Of a stretch of DNA of 38,523 nt, positions 1 to 6,712 are shown piece after piece (position 1 is the first letter of the stretch; each line of letters opens with the position of its first letter). Both the position numbers and the translations under genes were made by a program. Under the pieces are notes generated by a model. The model was not told the origin of the DNA. It worked only from the letters and a program-made list of their open reading frames with translations, and made no database searches. Origin of the DNA: Burkholderiales bacterium (GTDB taxonomy: Bacteria; Pseudomonadota; Gammaproteobacteria; Burkholderiales; SG8-41); NCBI GenBank assembly GCA_030833315.1, contig JAURHM010000031.1, positions 1 to 38,523 of the forward strand, in the 5' to 3' direction.

Positions 1-774
1 GTACCGGTGCTGTGCGACCTCAAGCCCTCGGGCCGTTATGTCGCGGTGGACTTCCATCGTGCCGGCGGCGTGCCGCAGGTACTGAAGATGTTGCTCAAGA
101 ACGGTCTGCTGCACGGCGACTGCATGACCATCACCGGCCGCACGATGGCGCAGGAACTGAAAAACATTCCGGATGCACCGCGCGCGAACCAGGATGTAAT
201 TCGTCAATGGTCGAATCCGATGTACAAGCAGGGCCACCTCGCCATCCTCAAGGGAAATCTGTCACCCGAAGGTTGTGTCGCCAAGATCACCGGACTCAGA
301 TCACCGAAGATCACCGGACCGGCACGCGTATTCGATTCGGAAAACGCCTGCATGAAAGCGATCATGGCGAAGAAGATCAAGGCCGGTGACGTCGTCGTCA
401 TCCGCTACGAAGGTCCGAAAGGCGGTCCCGGCATGCAGGAAATGCTGGCGCCGACCGGCGCACTGACCGGCCAAGGTCTGGGCGAGTCCGTGGGACTGAT
501 CACCGACGGCCGTTTCTCCGGCGGCACCTGGGGCATGGTCGTGGGACATGTCGCACCCGAGGCCTTTGAAGGCGGACCGATTGCGCTGGTGAAGGAAGGC
601 GACTCGATCACCATCGATGCCGACAAGCTGCTGATCCAGCTCAATGTACCCGCCAAGGAACTCGCGGCGCGCCGGAAAAAATGGAAGCAGCCGAAGCCGC
701 GTTACACCCGCGGCGCACTGGCGAAATTCGCGCGTCTGGTATCCACGGCCAGCAAGGGTGCGGTCACCGACTGA
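1..774 (+). CDS. ilvD: Dihydroxy-acid dehydratase, C-terminal part (5' end outside window)
   Basis: This is the last 257 codons of an IlvD/Edd-family dehydratase, open at the left edge in frame 1. The enzyme dehydrates 2,3-dihydroxy-isovalerate and its methylvalerate homologue, the third common step of valine, isoleucine and leucine synthesis, using an Fe-S cluster. The visible part has the family hallmarks TGRTMAQEL, the GPARVFDSE stretch, the segment [18 protein letters not shown], and [11 protein letters not shown] near the active site. These fit the biosynthetic IlvD branch better than phosphogluconate dehydratase (Edd). The full family protein is about 560 residues, so roughly the second half is present. 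A 14-bp perfect hairpin lies 33 bases after the stop. The liv transporter operon further downstream keeps the branched-chain amino acid theme. Confidence 0.93.
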   Translation, partial: VPVLCDLKPSGRYVAVDFHRAGGVPQVLKMLLKNGLLHGDCMTITGRTMAQELKNIPDAPRANQDVIRQWSNPMYKQGHLAILKGNLSPEGCVAKITGLRSPKITGPARVFDSENACMKAIMAKKIKAGDVVVIRYEGPKGGPGMQEMLAPTGALTGQGLGESVGLITDGRFSGGTWGMVVGHVAPEAFEGGPIALVKEGDSITIDADKLLIQLNVPAKELAARRKKWKQPKPRYTRGALAKFARLVSTASKGAVTD

Positions 775-807
775 ACATCATGAACACGACCGCCCACAGC
801 AGGTGGA

Positions 808-839
808 TCGGCCGGCACGATGCGTATCGTGCCGGCCGA
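808..839. repeat. Perfect 14-bp inverted repeat (hairpin) behind ilvD
   Basis: TCGGCCGGCACGAT (808-821) is repeated in exact inverse at 826-839, leaving a GCGT loop. It starts 33 bases after the ilvD stop. There is no T-run after it, so it is not a classical intrinsic terminator. It could still block transcription, protect the ilvD mRNA end or act as a Rho-assisted terminator. The right arm overlaps the first codons of the response-regulator remnant at 820. Confidence 0.75.
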
Positions 840-1191
840 GGATAATGCCGACATCGCGCGCATGGTCTCGTTTTATCTGAAAAACATGCGCAACGCCGAA
901 GTGGTGGTGTGCAGGGACGGCGGCTAAGCCATCGCAGTGATGACCCAGTCGCCGGTGCGCCTGGCGGTGGCCCGACGGCAGTATGCTGGGACGGACTCAC
1001 CGTGCTGAGCTGGATGCGTTCGCAACCGGAACCCGTCAACGCGCCGTTGATTTTTCTGACTGCCAATCATGCGCAGACCTTCGCCAATGAATGCATGGCT
1101 TCCGACGCCTAGCTGGTAATGACCAAACCCTTCAACCCGGAGCTGCTGGTGCGCCAGATCCGTAGCCGGCTGGCGCCTGACACGCCCACCT
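820..1191 (+). pseudogene. Degraded response-regulator receiver domain
   Basis: Three reading-frame pieces together spell a receiver domain. Frame 1 from the ATG at 820 gives MRIVPAEDNADIARMV, then a TAA at 925-927, and reads on as AIAVMTQSPVRLAV. Between about 965 and 992 the homology jumps to another frame and continues WDGLTVLSWMRSQPEP, then APLIFLTAN. After a TAG at 1110-1112 it resumes with MTKPFNPELLVRQIRSRL. These correspond to the acidic N-terminal EDN, the alpha3 region after the phospho-acceptor, the conserved T of FLTA and the K of TKPF. No output domain follows. Two stops plus at least one frameshift, in the phosphorylation-site region, make a working protein very unlikely. The remainder to the cytochrome gene at 1422 (about 230 bases) holds no other gene that I can see. 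Confidence 0.82.
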
Positions 1192-1421
1192 CAAACACCT
1201 GTAATAATTATCTTTTAAAAACAAAGGCTTGTGGTGATCCGTCTAAGCTGTTCATCGCCGGCAAGGTCAACCCGGCATTCAGCCTGGCGTTATCATGGCG
1301 TCGGAAACAGTCGGATTTCCCGGCAACGCCGCGTTGTTAAATGCACAGTGCTGATCTTCTGGCTCAGCACGGCTTCGGCTACAATCGCGCATATTTACGA
1401 ATCGCCCTTCAAGGAGTAGTC

Positions 1422-1730
1422 ATGAGATTTGCAATCGTCGCAATGGCCGCCTTCGGCGTGCTCGCTGCCGGTAACGCTGCAGCCAATGAAAAACTCGCAC
1501 AATCCAACGGCTGCATGACCTGCCATGCTGTCGACAAAAAAGTCATCGGTCCCAGCTACAAGGAAATCGCCGCGAAATACCGCAGCGACAAAGCGGCCGA
1601 AGCCAATCTGGTGAAAAAAGTGAAAGCTGGAGGTTCCGGCGTTTGGGGCCCGACCCCGATGCCGCCGAACGCGCACATCAAAGAAGATGACATCAAGACC
1701 CTCGTGCAGTGGGTATTAGCCACCAAATAA
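1422..1730 (+). CDS. Small periplasmic monohaem cytochrome c (c551/c8-like)
   Basis: This 102-residue exported electron carrier has a signal peptide of about 22 residues ending in AANA. It has one CXXCH haem-attachment motif (CMTCH, 31-35) and a likely methionine axial ligand in PTPMPPN (Met80). Mature size, motif spacing and the final helix (DIKTLVQWVLA) match class I cytochromes of the c551/c552 type, which shuttle electrons between respiratory complexes in the periplasm. The start at 1422 is fixed by AAGGAG at 1411-1416 and by the signal peptide; a longer frame from 1341 has neither. A TACAAT at 1380-1385 could be a -10 box, but no good -35 box accompanies it. The gene stands alone: an intrinsic terminator follows, and the dead regulator precedes it. 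The physiological partner cannot be read from the sequence. Confidence 0.9.
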   Translation: MRFAIVAMAAFGVLAAGNAAANEKLAQSNGCMTCHAVDKKVIGPSYKEIAAKYRSDKAAEANLVKKVKAGGSGVWGPTPMPPNAHIKEDDIKTLVQWVLATK

Positions 1731-1762
1731 CATTGGTCGCTGATCCGTACAAGGATCATCAG

Positions 1763-1789
1763 AAAGCCGGCAGCCGCCGGCTTTTTTTT
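1763..1789 (+). terminator. Intrinsic terminator of the cytochrome c gene
   Basis: AAAGCCGGC (1763-1771) pairs with GCCGGCTTT (1776-1784) around an AGCC loop, and T residues continue to 1789. It begins 33 bases after the stop codon. A second small palindrome, TGATCC-N6-GGATCA, lies just before it at 1741-1758. Confidence 0.92.
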
Positions 1790-1813
1790 GCCCGTGAATC
1801 GGGCAGGGGCAAA

Positions 1814-1842
1814 TTGACTTTGCCATGGCCTCCCCCGATAAT
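1814..1842 (+). promoter_or_regulatory. Sigma70-type promoter of the liv operon
   Basis: TTGACT at 1814-1819 and GATAAT at 1837-1842 are separated by 17 bases, close to the consensus in both boxes and spacing. Transcription would start near 1849, giving a leader of about 80 nt before livK. The site lies just downstream of the cytochrome terminator, so the liv operon is probably an independent unit. I see no clear operator in the leader. Confidence 0.75.
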
Positions 1843-1930
1843 GAACAAATTCCTTTCAGTAACAACAAGTTAAACGATATCCGTCGGTTGCGGAATCCGT
1901 ACTGCGACCGCGTGAAACCTGGAGCCTGAC

Positions 1931-3178
1931 ATGCACAAGCACCCGATACGATCCCTTGCCGTGGCACTGACCGCCGCTCTTCTCGTCGCAGCCTGTGGCC
2001 AGGAGGCTCCGCCGACCGCACCCAAAGCCGAAGCGCCGAAGGCGCCGGAAGTGCTCACCGTCAAAATCGGTTCCGCATCGCCACTGACCGGCCCGCAGGC
2101 GCATATCGGTATCGACATCCGCAACGGCGTACAACTGGCAATCGAAGACGCCAACGCAGCGAATGTCGAAATCGCTGGCAAAAAAGTGAAATTCGAAATG
2201 GTTGCGGAAGACGATGAAGCGAATCCGACCAAGGCGACGACCGTCGCGCAAAAACTGGTTGATGCAAAAGTTGTCGCCGTGATCGGCCACTTCAACTCCG
2301 GGGCGTCGATACCGGCTTCGAAGATTTATTCCGACGCCGGCATTCCGCAAATCTCGCCGTCATCCACCAATCCGAAATACACCGAACAGGGATTCAAGAC
2401 CACCTTCCGCGTGGTCGCCCATGACGGCCAGCAGGGTCCGACGCTCGCACGGTTTGCAGCAAAAACGCTGCAGAGCAAATCGGTCGCGGTGATCGACGAC
2501 AGCACCGCCTACGGCCAAGGCCTCGCCGACAACTTCGAAGCCACCGCAAAATCGCTGGGCATCAAGGTGCTTGCGCGTGAGCACACCACGGACAAGGACA
2601 CCGACTTCAAGGCGATCCTCACCAGGATCAAAGGCAAGAAACCCGACCTGATCATGTTCGGCGGCATCGACCCGCAGGCTGCACCGATGATCAAACAGAT
2701 GAAAGATCTGGGCATTCAGGCCAAATTCATCGGCGGCGACGGCATGCAGACGCCGAACTTCATCAAACTTGCCGGCGACGCCTCCGAAGGCGCGATGGCC
2801 TCGATCCCCGGACTGCCGAAAGACCAGATGCCCGGCGGCAAAACCTTCCTCGACAAATACAAAACCAAATTCAACCAGGAAGTAGAGCTGTTCGCGCCGA
2901 TGGGCTACGACTCGGTGATGGTGTTCATCGAGGCGATGAAGCGCGCCGGCTCCAGCGATCCCGCAAAGTTCCTGCCCGAAGTCGGCAAAACCACTTACAA
3001 CGGCGTCATCGGCCCCATCGCCTTTGATGACAAGGGGGATCTGAAAAACGGCCCGATCACATTGTACGTTGTCAAAGGCGGCAAATGGGAGCCCTTGGAA
3101 ACGGTGAAGCCCGAAACCGGTGCCGGCACGGCCCCCGCAGCGGCGCCGGCACCGGCTCAAGAAACCGCAAAGAAATAA
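1931..3178 (+). CDS. livK: Branched-chain amino acid ABC transporter, substrate-binding protein (LivK/LivJ family)
   Basis: This 415-residue type I periplasmic binding protein delivers its ligand to the LivHM permease. After the signal sequence it has the family pattern: KIGSASPLTGPQAHIG, the ...GHFNSGASIPAS ligand loop, ISPSSTNP, FRVVAHDGQQG and VAVIDDSTAYGQG. The N-terminus ends in a lipobox, V19-A20-A21-C22, so the protein may be lipid-anchored rather than free in the periplasm as in E. coli LivJ/LivK. The last 25 or so residues are an Ala/Pro-rich tail that looks like a flexible linker. The ATG at 1931 has GGAG at 1921-1924. Leucine, isoleucine and valine are the default substrates, but this family also carries other amino acids, amides and aromatic acids, so the ligand is not proven. 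It is the first gene of the operon and is separated from livH by a hairpin. Confidence 0.92.
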   Translation: MHKHPIRSLAVALTAALLVAACGQEAPPTAPKAEAPKAPEVLTVKIGSASPLTGPQAHIGIDIRNGVQLAIEDANAANVEIAGKKVKFEMVAEDDEANPTKATTVAQKLVDAKVVAVIGHFNSGASIPASKIYSDAGIPQISPSSTNPKYTEQGFKTTFRVVAHDGQQGPTLARFAAKTLQSKSVAVIDDSTAYGQGLADNFEATAKSLGIKVLAREHTTDKDTDFKAILTRIKGKKPDLIMFGGIDPQAAPMIKQMKDLGIQAKFIGGDGMQTPNFIKLAGDASEGAMASIPGLPKDQMPGGKTFLDKYKTKFNQEVELFAPMGYDSVMVFIEAMKRAGSSDPAKFLPEVGKTTYNGVIGPIAFDDKGDLKNGPITLYVVKGGKWEPLETVKPETGAGTAPAAAPAPAQETAKK

Positions 3179-3195
3179 GCGACCACAACTACCAC

Positions 3196-3224
3196 GCAAC
3201 GGCACCCCTCGCAGGTGCCGTTGC
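3196..3224 (+). repeat. Inverted repeat between livK and livH
   Basis: GCAACGGCACC (3196-3206) and GGTGCCGTTGC (3214-3224) form a perfect 11-bp stem with a 7-nt loop, 17 bases after the livK stop and 11 bases before the livH ATG. There is no T-run. Such hairpins between binding-protein and permease genes commonly stabilise the upstream mRNA or partly stop transcription, giving excess binding protein. The right arm covers a possible GTG start at 3215, which argues for livH starting at 3236. Confidence 0.75.
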
Positions 3225-3235
3225 CGTCTCTGAAC

Positions 3236-4159
3236 ATGGATATTTTTGCGCAGCAACTGATCAACGGCTTGGTGCTGGGCAGTATCTATGCCCTGGTCGC
3301 GCTCGGTTACACCATGGTCTACGGCATTCTCGGGCTGATCAATTTCGCGCACGGCGACATCACCATGATCGGCGCGCTGGTCGCGTTGACCATCCTGCAG
3401 GGGCTGGCGGCAGCCGGCCTTCCGGCGCCGGTGCTGCTGGTCATCGCCGGAGGCGGCGCGATGATCGTATGTGCTGCGCTGGGACTGTCGATTGAACGTG
3501 TCGCCTACCGGCCACTGCGCCGCGCACCGCGGCTGGCGCCGCTGATCACCGCGATCGGCGTATCGATACTGCTGCAGTATTCGGCAGCGCTGGTCTGGGG
3601 CAAGCAGTACATTGCCTTGCCCAAACTGCTAGAACCGTCGGCCATCGACATCGCCGGCGCGCAGCTGACCACGCTGCAACTAGCGATTTTCCTGCTGGCC
3701 TGCGCGATCATGGCCGCCCTGCTCTGGTTCATCAAAACCAGCCGTATGGGCCGCGCGATGCGCGCAACGGAACAGAACCCGGATGTCGCTGGCCTGATGG
3801 GCGTCAATACCAATAGCGTCATCGCATTCACCTTCGTGCTCGGCTCGGCGATCGGCGCCATCGCCGGCCTGATGATCATTCTCTACTACGGCATCGGCCA
3901 TTACTTCATGGGCTTCATGCTCGGCCTCAAGGCCTTCACCGCGGCAGTTCTGGGCGGCATTGGCAATGTCGGCGGTGCCGTGCTGGGCGGACTGTTGCTC
4001 GGCGTCATCGAAAGCCTGGCCTCTGGTTATATCGGCGATCTCAGCGGCGGCGTACTGGGCAGCAACTACCGCGACATTTTTGCTTTTCTCGTGCTGGTAC
4101 TGGTGCTGGTGCTGCGGCCTTCAGGACTGCTCGGCCAGCAAAACGGAGACCGCGCTTGA
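3236..4159 (+). CDS. livH: Branched-chain amino acid ABC transporter permease LivH
   Basis: This 307-residue inner-membrane permease of the LivH family has about eight hydrophobic segments. It begins with the very typical MDIFAQQLINGLVLGSIYAL and has the signature GYTMVYGILGLINFAHGD. The EAA-like loop KAFTAAVLGGIGNVGGAVLGG, which contacts the ATPases, lies near the C-terminus. It forms the translocation pore together with LivM. The ATG at 3236 matches the usual family start. The in-frame GTG at 3215 lies inside a hairpin and would add an atypical MPLPSLN. Neither has a strong ribosome-binding site. Its stop TGA overlaps the TTG start of livM, so translation of the two permeases is probably coupled. 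Confidence 0.93.
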   Translation: MDIFAQQLINGLVLGSIYALVALGYTMVYGILGLINFAHGDITMIGALVALTILQGLAAAGLPAPVLLVIAGGGAMIVCAALGLSIERVAYRPLRRAPRLAPLITAIGVSILLQYSAALVWGKQYIALPKLLEPSAIDIAGAQLTTLQLAIFLLACAIMAALLWFIKTSRMGRAMRATEQNPDVAGLMGVNTNSVIAFTFVLGSAIGAIAGLMIILYYGIGHYFMGFMLGLKAFTAAVLGGIGNVGGAVLGGLLLGVIESLASGYIGDLSGGVLGSNYRDIFAFLVLVLVLVLRPSGLLGQQNGDRA

Positions 4160-5232
4160 ATATTGCCGCGCTGTTCAACGACCGCCATTACCGCTGGTTC
4201 GCCTGGGGCGCGGTGGTACTGGTGTTGCTGGCACTGCCTTTCATCACCGAAGCCGTGCTCGGCCGCAGCTGGGTGCGCATCATCGCCGTCTCCCTGCTGT
4301 TCGTGATGCTCGCGCTGGGCCTCAACATCGTCGTCGGATTCGCCGGCCTGCTTGATCTGGGCTATATCGCGTTCTTCGCCGTCGGCGCCTACAGTTACGC
4401 GCTGCTGGCCTCACCGCAGTTCGCCGTACACTGGCCTTTCCTGCTGCTGTTGCCGCTGGGCGCGGCGATTGCCGCGGTCTTCGGCATCCTGCTCGGCGCG
4501 CCGACGCTTCGGCTCCGCGGTGACTATCTCGCCATCGTCACGCTCGGCTTCGGCGAAATCATCCGTGTCTTTCTCAACAACCTTAACCGGCCGGTCAATA
4601 TCACCAACGGTCCGCAGGGCATCACGCTGATCGACCCGCTGCAGATGGGCGGATTTTCACTGGCGCAAACCCACTCGTTCGCCGGGCTGACCTTCTCGCC
4701 GGTGCACAACTATTATTTTGTGTTTCTGGTCTGCGCCGCTTTGACGATCGCACTGTCGCTGCGCTTGCAGAATTCGCGTATCGGCCGCGCCTGGGTCGCG
4801 ATCCGCGACGACGAGTTGGCCGCCTCGGCGATGGGTATCAATACCCGCAACGTCAAACTGCTGGCCTTTGCGATGGGTGCGACTTTCGGCGGCGTTGCCG
4901 GCGGCCTGTTCGCGTCATTCCAGGGCTTCATCAGCCCCGAGAGTTTTCAGCTGATTGATTCGATCATGGTGTTGTGCATGGTGGTGCTAGGCGGCATGGG
5001 CAATGTCGCCGGCGTCGCGCTCGGCGCCGTGCTGCTGACCGCGCTGCCGGAAGCGCTGCGATATATCGGTCCGCTGCAACAGCGCTGGTTCGGCGGCGTG
5101 CTGGTGGATCCCGCCGACCTGCGCATGCTGCTGTTCGGTCTGGCACTGGTGCTGATGATGCTGTTGCGTCCGGAAGGCCTGTGGCCCGTGCGGCGGCGCC
5201 AGGCCGGCAAAGGGAACGCCGATGCCGGCTGA
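4156..5232 (+). CDS. livM: Branched-chain amino acid ABC transporter permease LivM
   Basis: This 358-residue membrane partner of LivH has about ten hydrophobic segments. The family block LGLNIVVGFAGLLDLGYIAF is present. So are the segment TLRLRGDYLAIVTLGFGEI and the ATPase-contacting loop VLCMVVLGGMGNVAGVALGA. The start is a TTG at 4156, overlapping the livH stop as TTGA, with GGAG at 4145-4148 as a well-placed ribosome-binding site; no ATG lies nearby. The basic C-terminal tail (RRRQAGKGNADAG) faces the cytoplasm and overlaps the first codons of livG by 11 bases. It is a core component of the same five-gene transporter. Confidence 0.93.
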   Translation: MNIAALFNDRHYRWFAWGAVVLVLLALPFITEAVLGRSWVRIIAVSLLFVMLALGLNIVVGFAGLLDLGYIAFFAVGAYSYALLASPQFAVHWPFLLLLPLGAAIAAVFGILLGAPTLRLRGDYLAIVTLGFGEIIRVFLNNLNRPVNITNGPQGITLIDPLQMGGFSLAQTHSFAGLTFSPVHNYYFVFLVCAALTIALSLRLQNSRIGRAWVAIRDDELAASAMGINTRNVKLLAFAMGATFGGVAGGLFASFQGFISPESFQLIDSIMVLCMVVLGGMGNVAGVALGAVLLTALPEALRYIGPLQQRWFGGVLVDPADLRMLLFGLALVLMMLLRPEGLWPVRRRQAGKGNADAG

Positions 5233-5995
5233 CATCCTGCTGGCCGCCAGCGGCATCTGCAAACATTTCGGCGGACTGGCTGCGCTGTCCGATGTATCGA
5301 TCAGCGTACGCCGCGGCGAAATTTTCGGCCTGATCGGCCCCAACGGTGCCGGCAAAACCACGCTATTTAATGTGCTGACCGGACTCACTGTGCCCGACGT
5401 CGGCAAGCTGACATTCGACGGCCGGCGCATCGAAGGACTGAAGCCACACGCAGTCGCTGGCCACGGCATTGCGCGCACTTTCCAGAACATCCGTTTGTTC
5501 GGCAGCATGACCACGCTGGAGAACGTCATGCTCGGCCGCCATCTGCGCTCGAACACCGGAGTGCTGGGCGCAGTGTTCCGCACGCGCGCCGCGGTCGCCG
5601 AAGAACTGGCGATCACCCGCCGCGCCCGTGAACTGCTCGATTACTGCGGGCTCGCTGCACGGGCCGATGATCTTGCACGCGATCTCCCATACGGCGACCA
5701 GCGCCGGCTGGAAATCGCGCGCGCACTGGCCACCGATCCACAGTTGCTGGCTTTGGACGAACCCGCGGCCGGCATGAACGCAACAGAGACCGCGGCACTG
5801 AAAGCGCTGCTCGAACGCATCCGCGAGGACGGCATCACGCTGCTGCTGATCGAACACGACATGAAACTGGTGATGGGACTGTCACACAGCGTCGCGGTGC
5901 TCGACTACGGCGAAAAAATCGCCGAGGGTGAACCCGAAGCGGTGCAACGCAATCCGCGCGTAATCGAAGCCTATCTCGGCAGCGGTTTTGCATGA
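5222..5995 (+). CDS. livG: Branched-chain amino acid ABC transporter ATPase LivG
   Basis: This 257-residue cytoplasmic ATPase powers LivHM. The Walker A motif GPNGAGKT is at residues 39-46. The signature region PYGDQRRLEIARAL starts near 156, with the YGDQ variant typical of LivG in place of SGGQ. Walker B LLALDE is at 175-180 and the switch histidine is H212 in IEHDM. The ATG at 5222 overlaps the end of livM and is preceded by an AAAGGGA ribosome-binding site. LivG pairs with LivF as a heterodimer; the next gene follows after 12 bases. Confidence 0.95.
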   Translation: MPADILLAASGICKHFGGLAALSDVSISVRRGEIFGLIGPNGAGKTTLFNVLTGLTVPDVGKLTFDGRRIEGLKPHAVAGHGIARTFQNIRLFGSMTTLENVMLGRHLRSNTGVLGAVFRTRAAVAEELAITRRARELLDYCGLAARADDLARDLPYGDQRRLEIARALATDPQLLALDEPAAGMNATETAALKALLERIREDGITLLLIEHDMKLVMGLSHSVAVLDYGEKIAEGEPEAVQRNPRVIEAYLGSGFA

Positions 5996-6007
5996 ACAAG
6001 CCTCGCC

Positions 6008-6712
6008 ATGCTTGAAGTCCGCGGACTGGAAGTGACCTACGGCGGCATCCGCGCCGTCAAGGGCATAGACCTCAAAGTCGGTGCCGGCGAAGTCGTCGCG
6101 CTGATCGGCGCCAACGGTGCCGGCAAAACAACAACGCTCAAAGCGCTGGCAGGATTGTTGCAGCCCAAAGCCGGGCGCATCACCTACAAAGGCGCTGATG
6201 TCACCGGTAAACCGGCGTATCATCTGGTCCGTCACGGATTGGCCCTGGTACCCGAGGGCCGCGGCATGTTTCCGCGGCTGACGGTTGCCGAGAATCTGGC
6301 GATGGGCGCTTATATCCGCCACGACGCCGCCGGCATTGCCGCCGATACCGAGCGGGTGTGTACGCTGTTTCCCCGTCTGGCGGAGCGACGCGAACAGCTC
6401 GCCGGTACGCTGTCCGGCGGTGAGCAGCAGATGCTGGCCATCGCGCGGGCGATGATGGGACGGCCGCAGATGCTCCTGCTCGACGAACCGAGCATGGGGC
6501 TGGCGCCGCTGATGGTGCAGAAGATTTTTGAAACGGTTCGCATGATCGCCGCCGAGGGTGTCACCATGTTGCTGGTGGAACAGAATGCCAGACTCGCCCT
6601 GGAGACCAGCAGCCGCGCCTATGTCATGGAAAGCGGCTGCATCGTACTGGCCGATGACGCAAAATCCCTGTTGTCCAATCCGCAAGTCCGACATGCCTAT
6701 CTTGGTGAATGA
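6008..6712 (+). CDS. livF: Branched-chain amino acid ABC transporter ATPase LivF
   Basis: This 234-residue second ATPase of the transporter has Walker A GANGAGKT at residues 34-41. The LivF-typical Q-loop region LALVPEGRGMFPRLTVAENL follows. The signature LSGGEQQMLAIARAM starts at 135 and Walker B MLLLDE is at 155-160. The switch position carries EQN (LVEQNA), as is usual for LivF. All catalytic motifs look intact. The stop codon is part of an ATGA overlap with the histidine kinase gene that follows, so the kinase is likely translated from the same mRNA and coupled to livF. That arrangement is unusual for liv operons. Confidence 0.95.
   Translation: MLEVRGLEVTYGGIRAVKGIDLKVGAGEVVALIGANGAGKTTTLKALAGLLQPKAGRITYKGADVTGKPAYHLVRHGLALVPEGRGMFPRLTVAENLAMGAYIRHDAAGIAADTERVCTLFPRLAERREQLAGTLSGGEQQMLAIARAMMGRPQMLLLDEPSMGLAPLMVQKIFETVRMIAAEGVTMLLVEQNARLALETSSRAYVMESGCIVLADDAKSLLSNPQVRHAYLGE

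Noticed and set aside
1192-1421. Possible small gene or regulatory RNA before the cytochrome gene
   Set aside because: The open frame here only continues the dead receiver, and no ribosome-binding site, stem or family match was seen.
3215-3235. Upstream GTG start for livH
   Set aside because: It lies in the right arm of a perfect hairpin and would add residues not seen at the start of LivH proteins.
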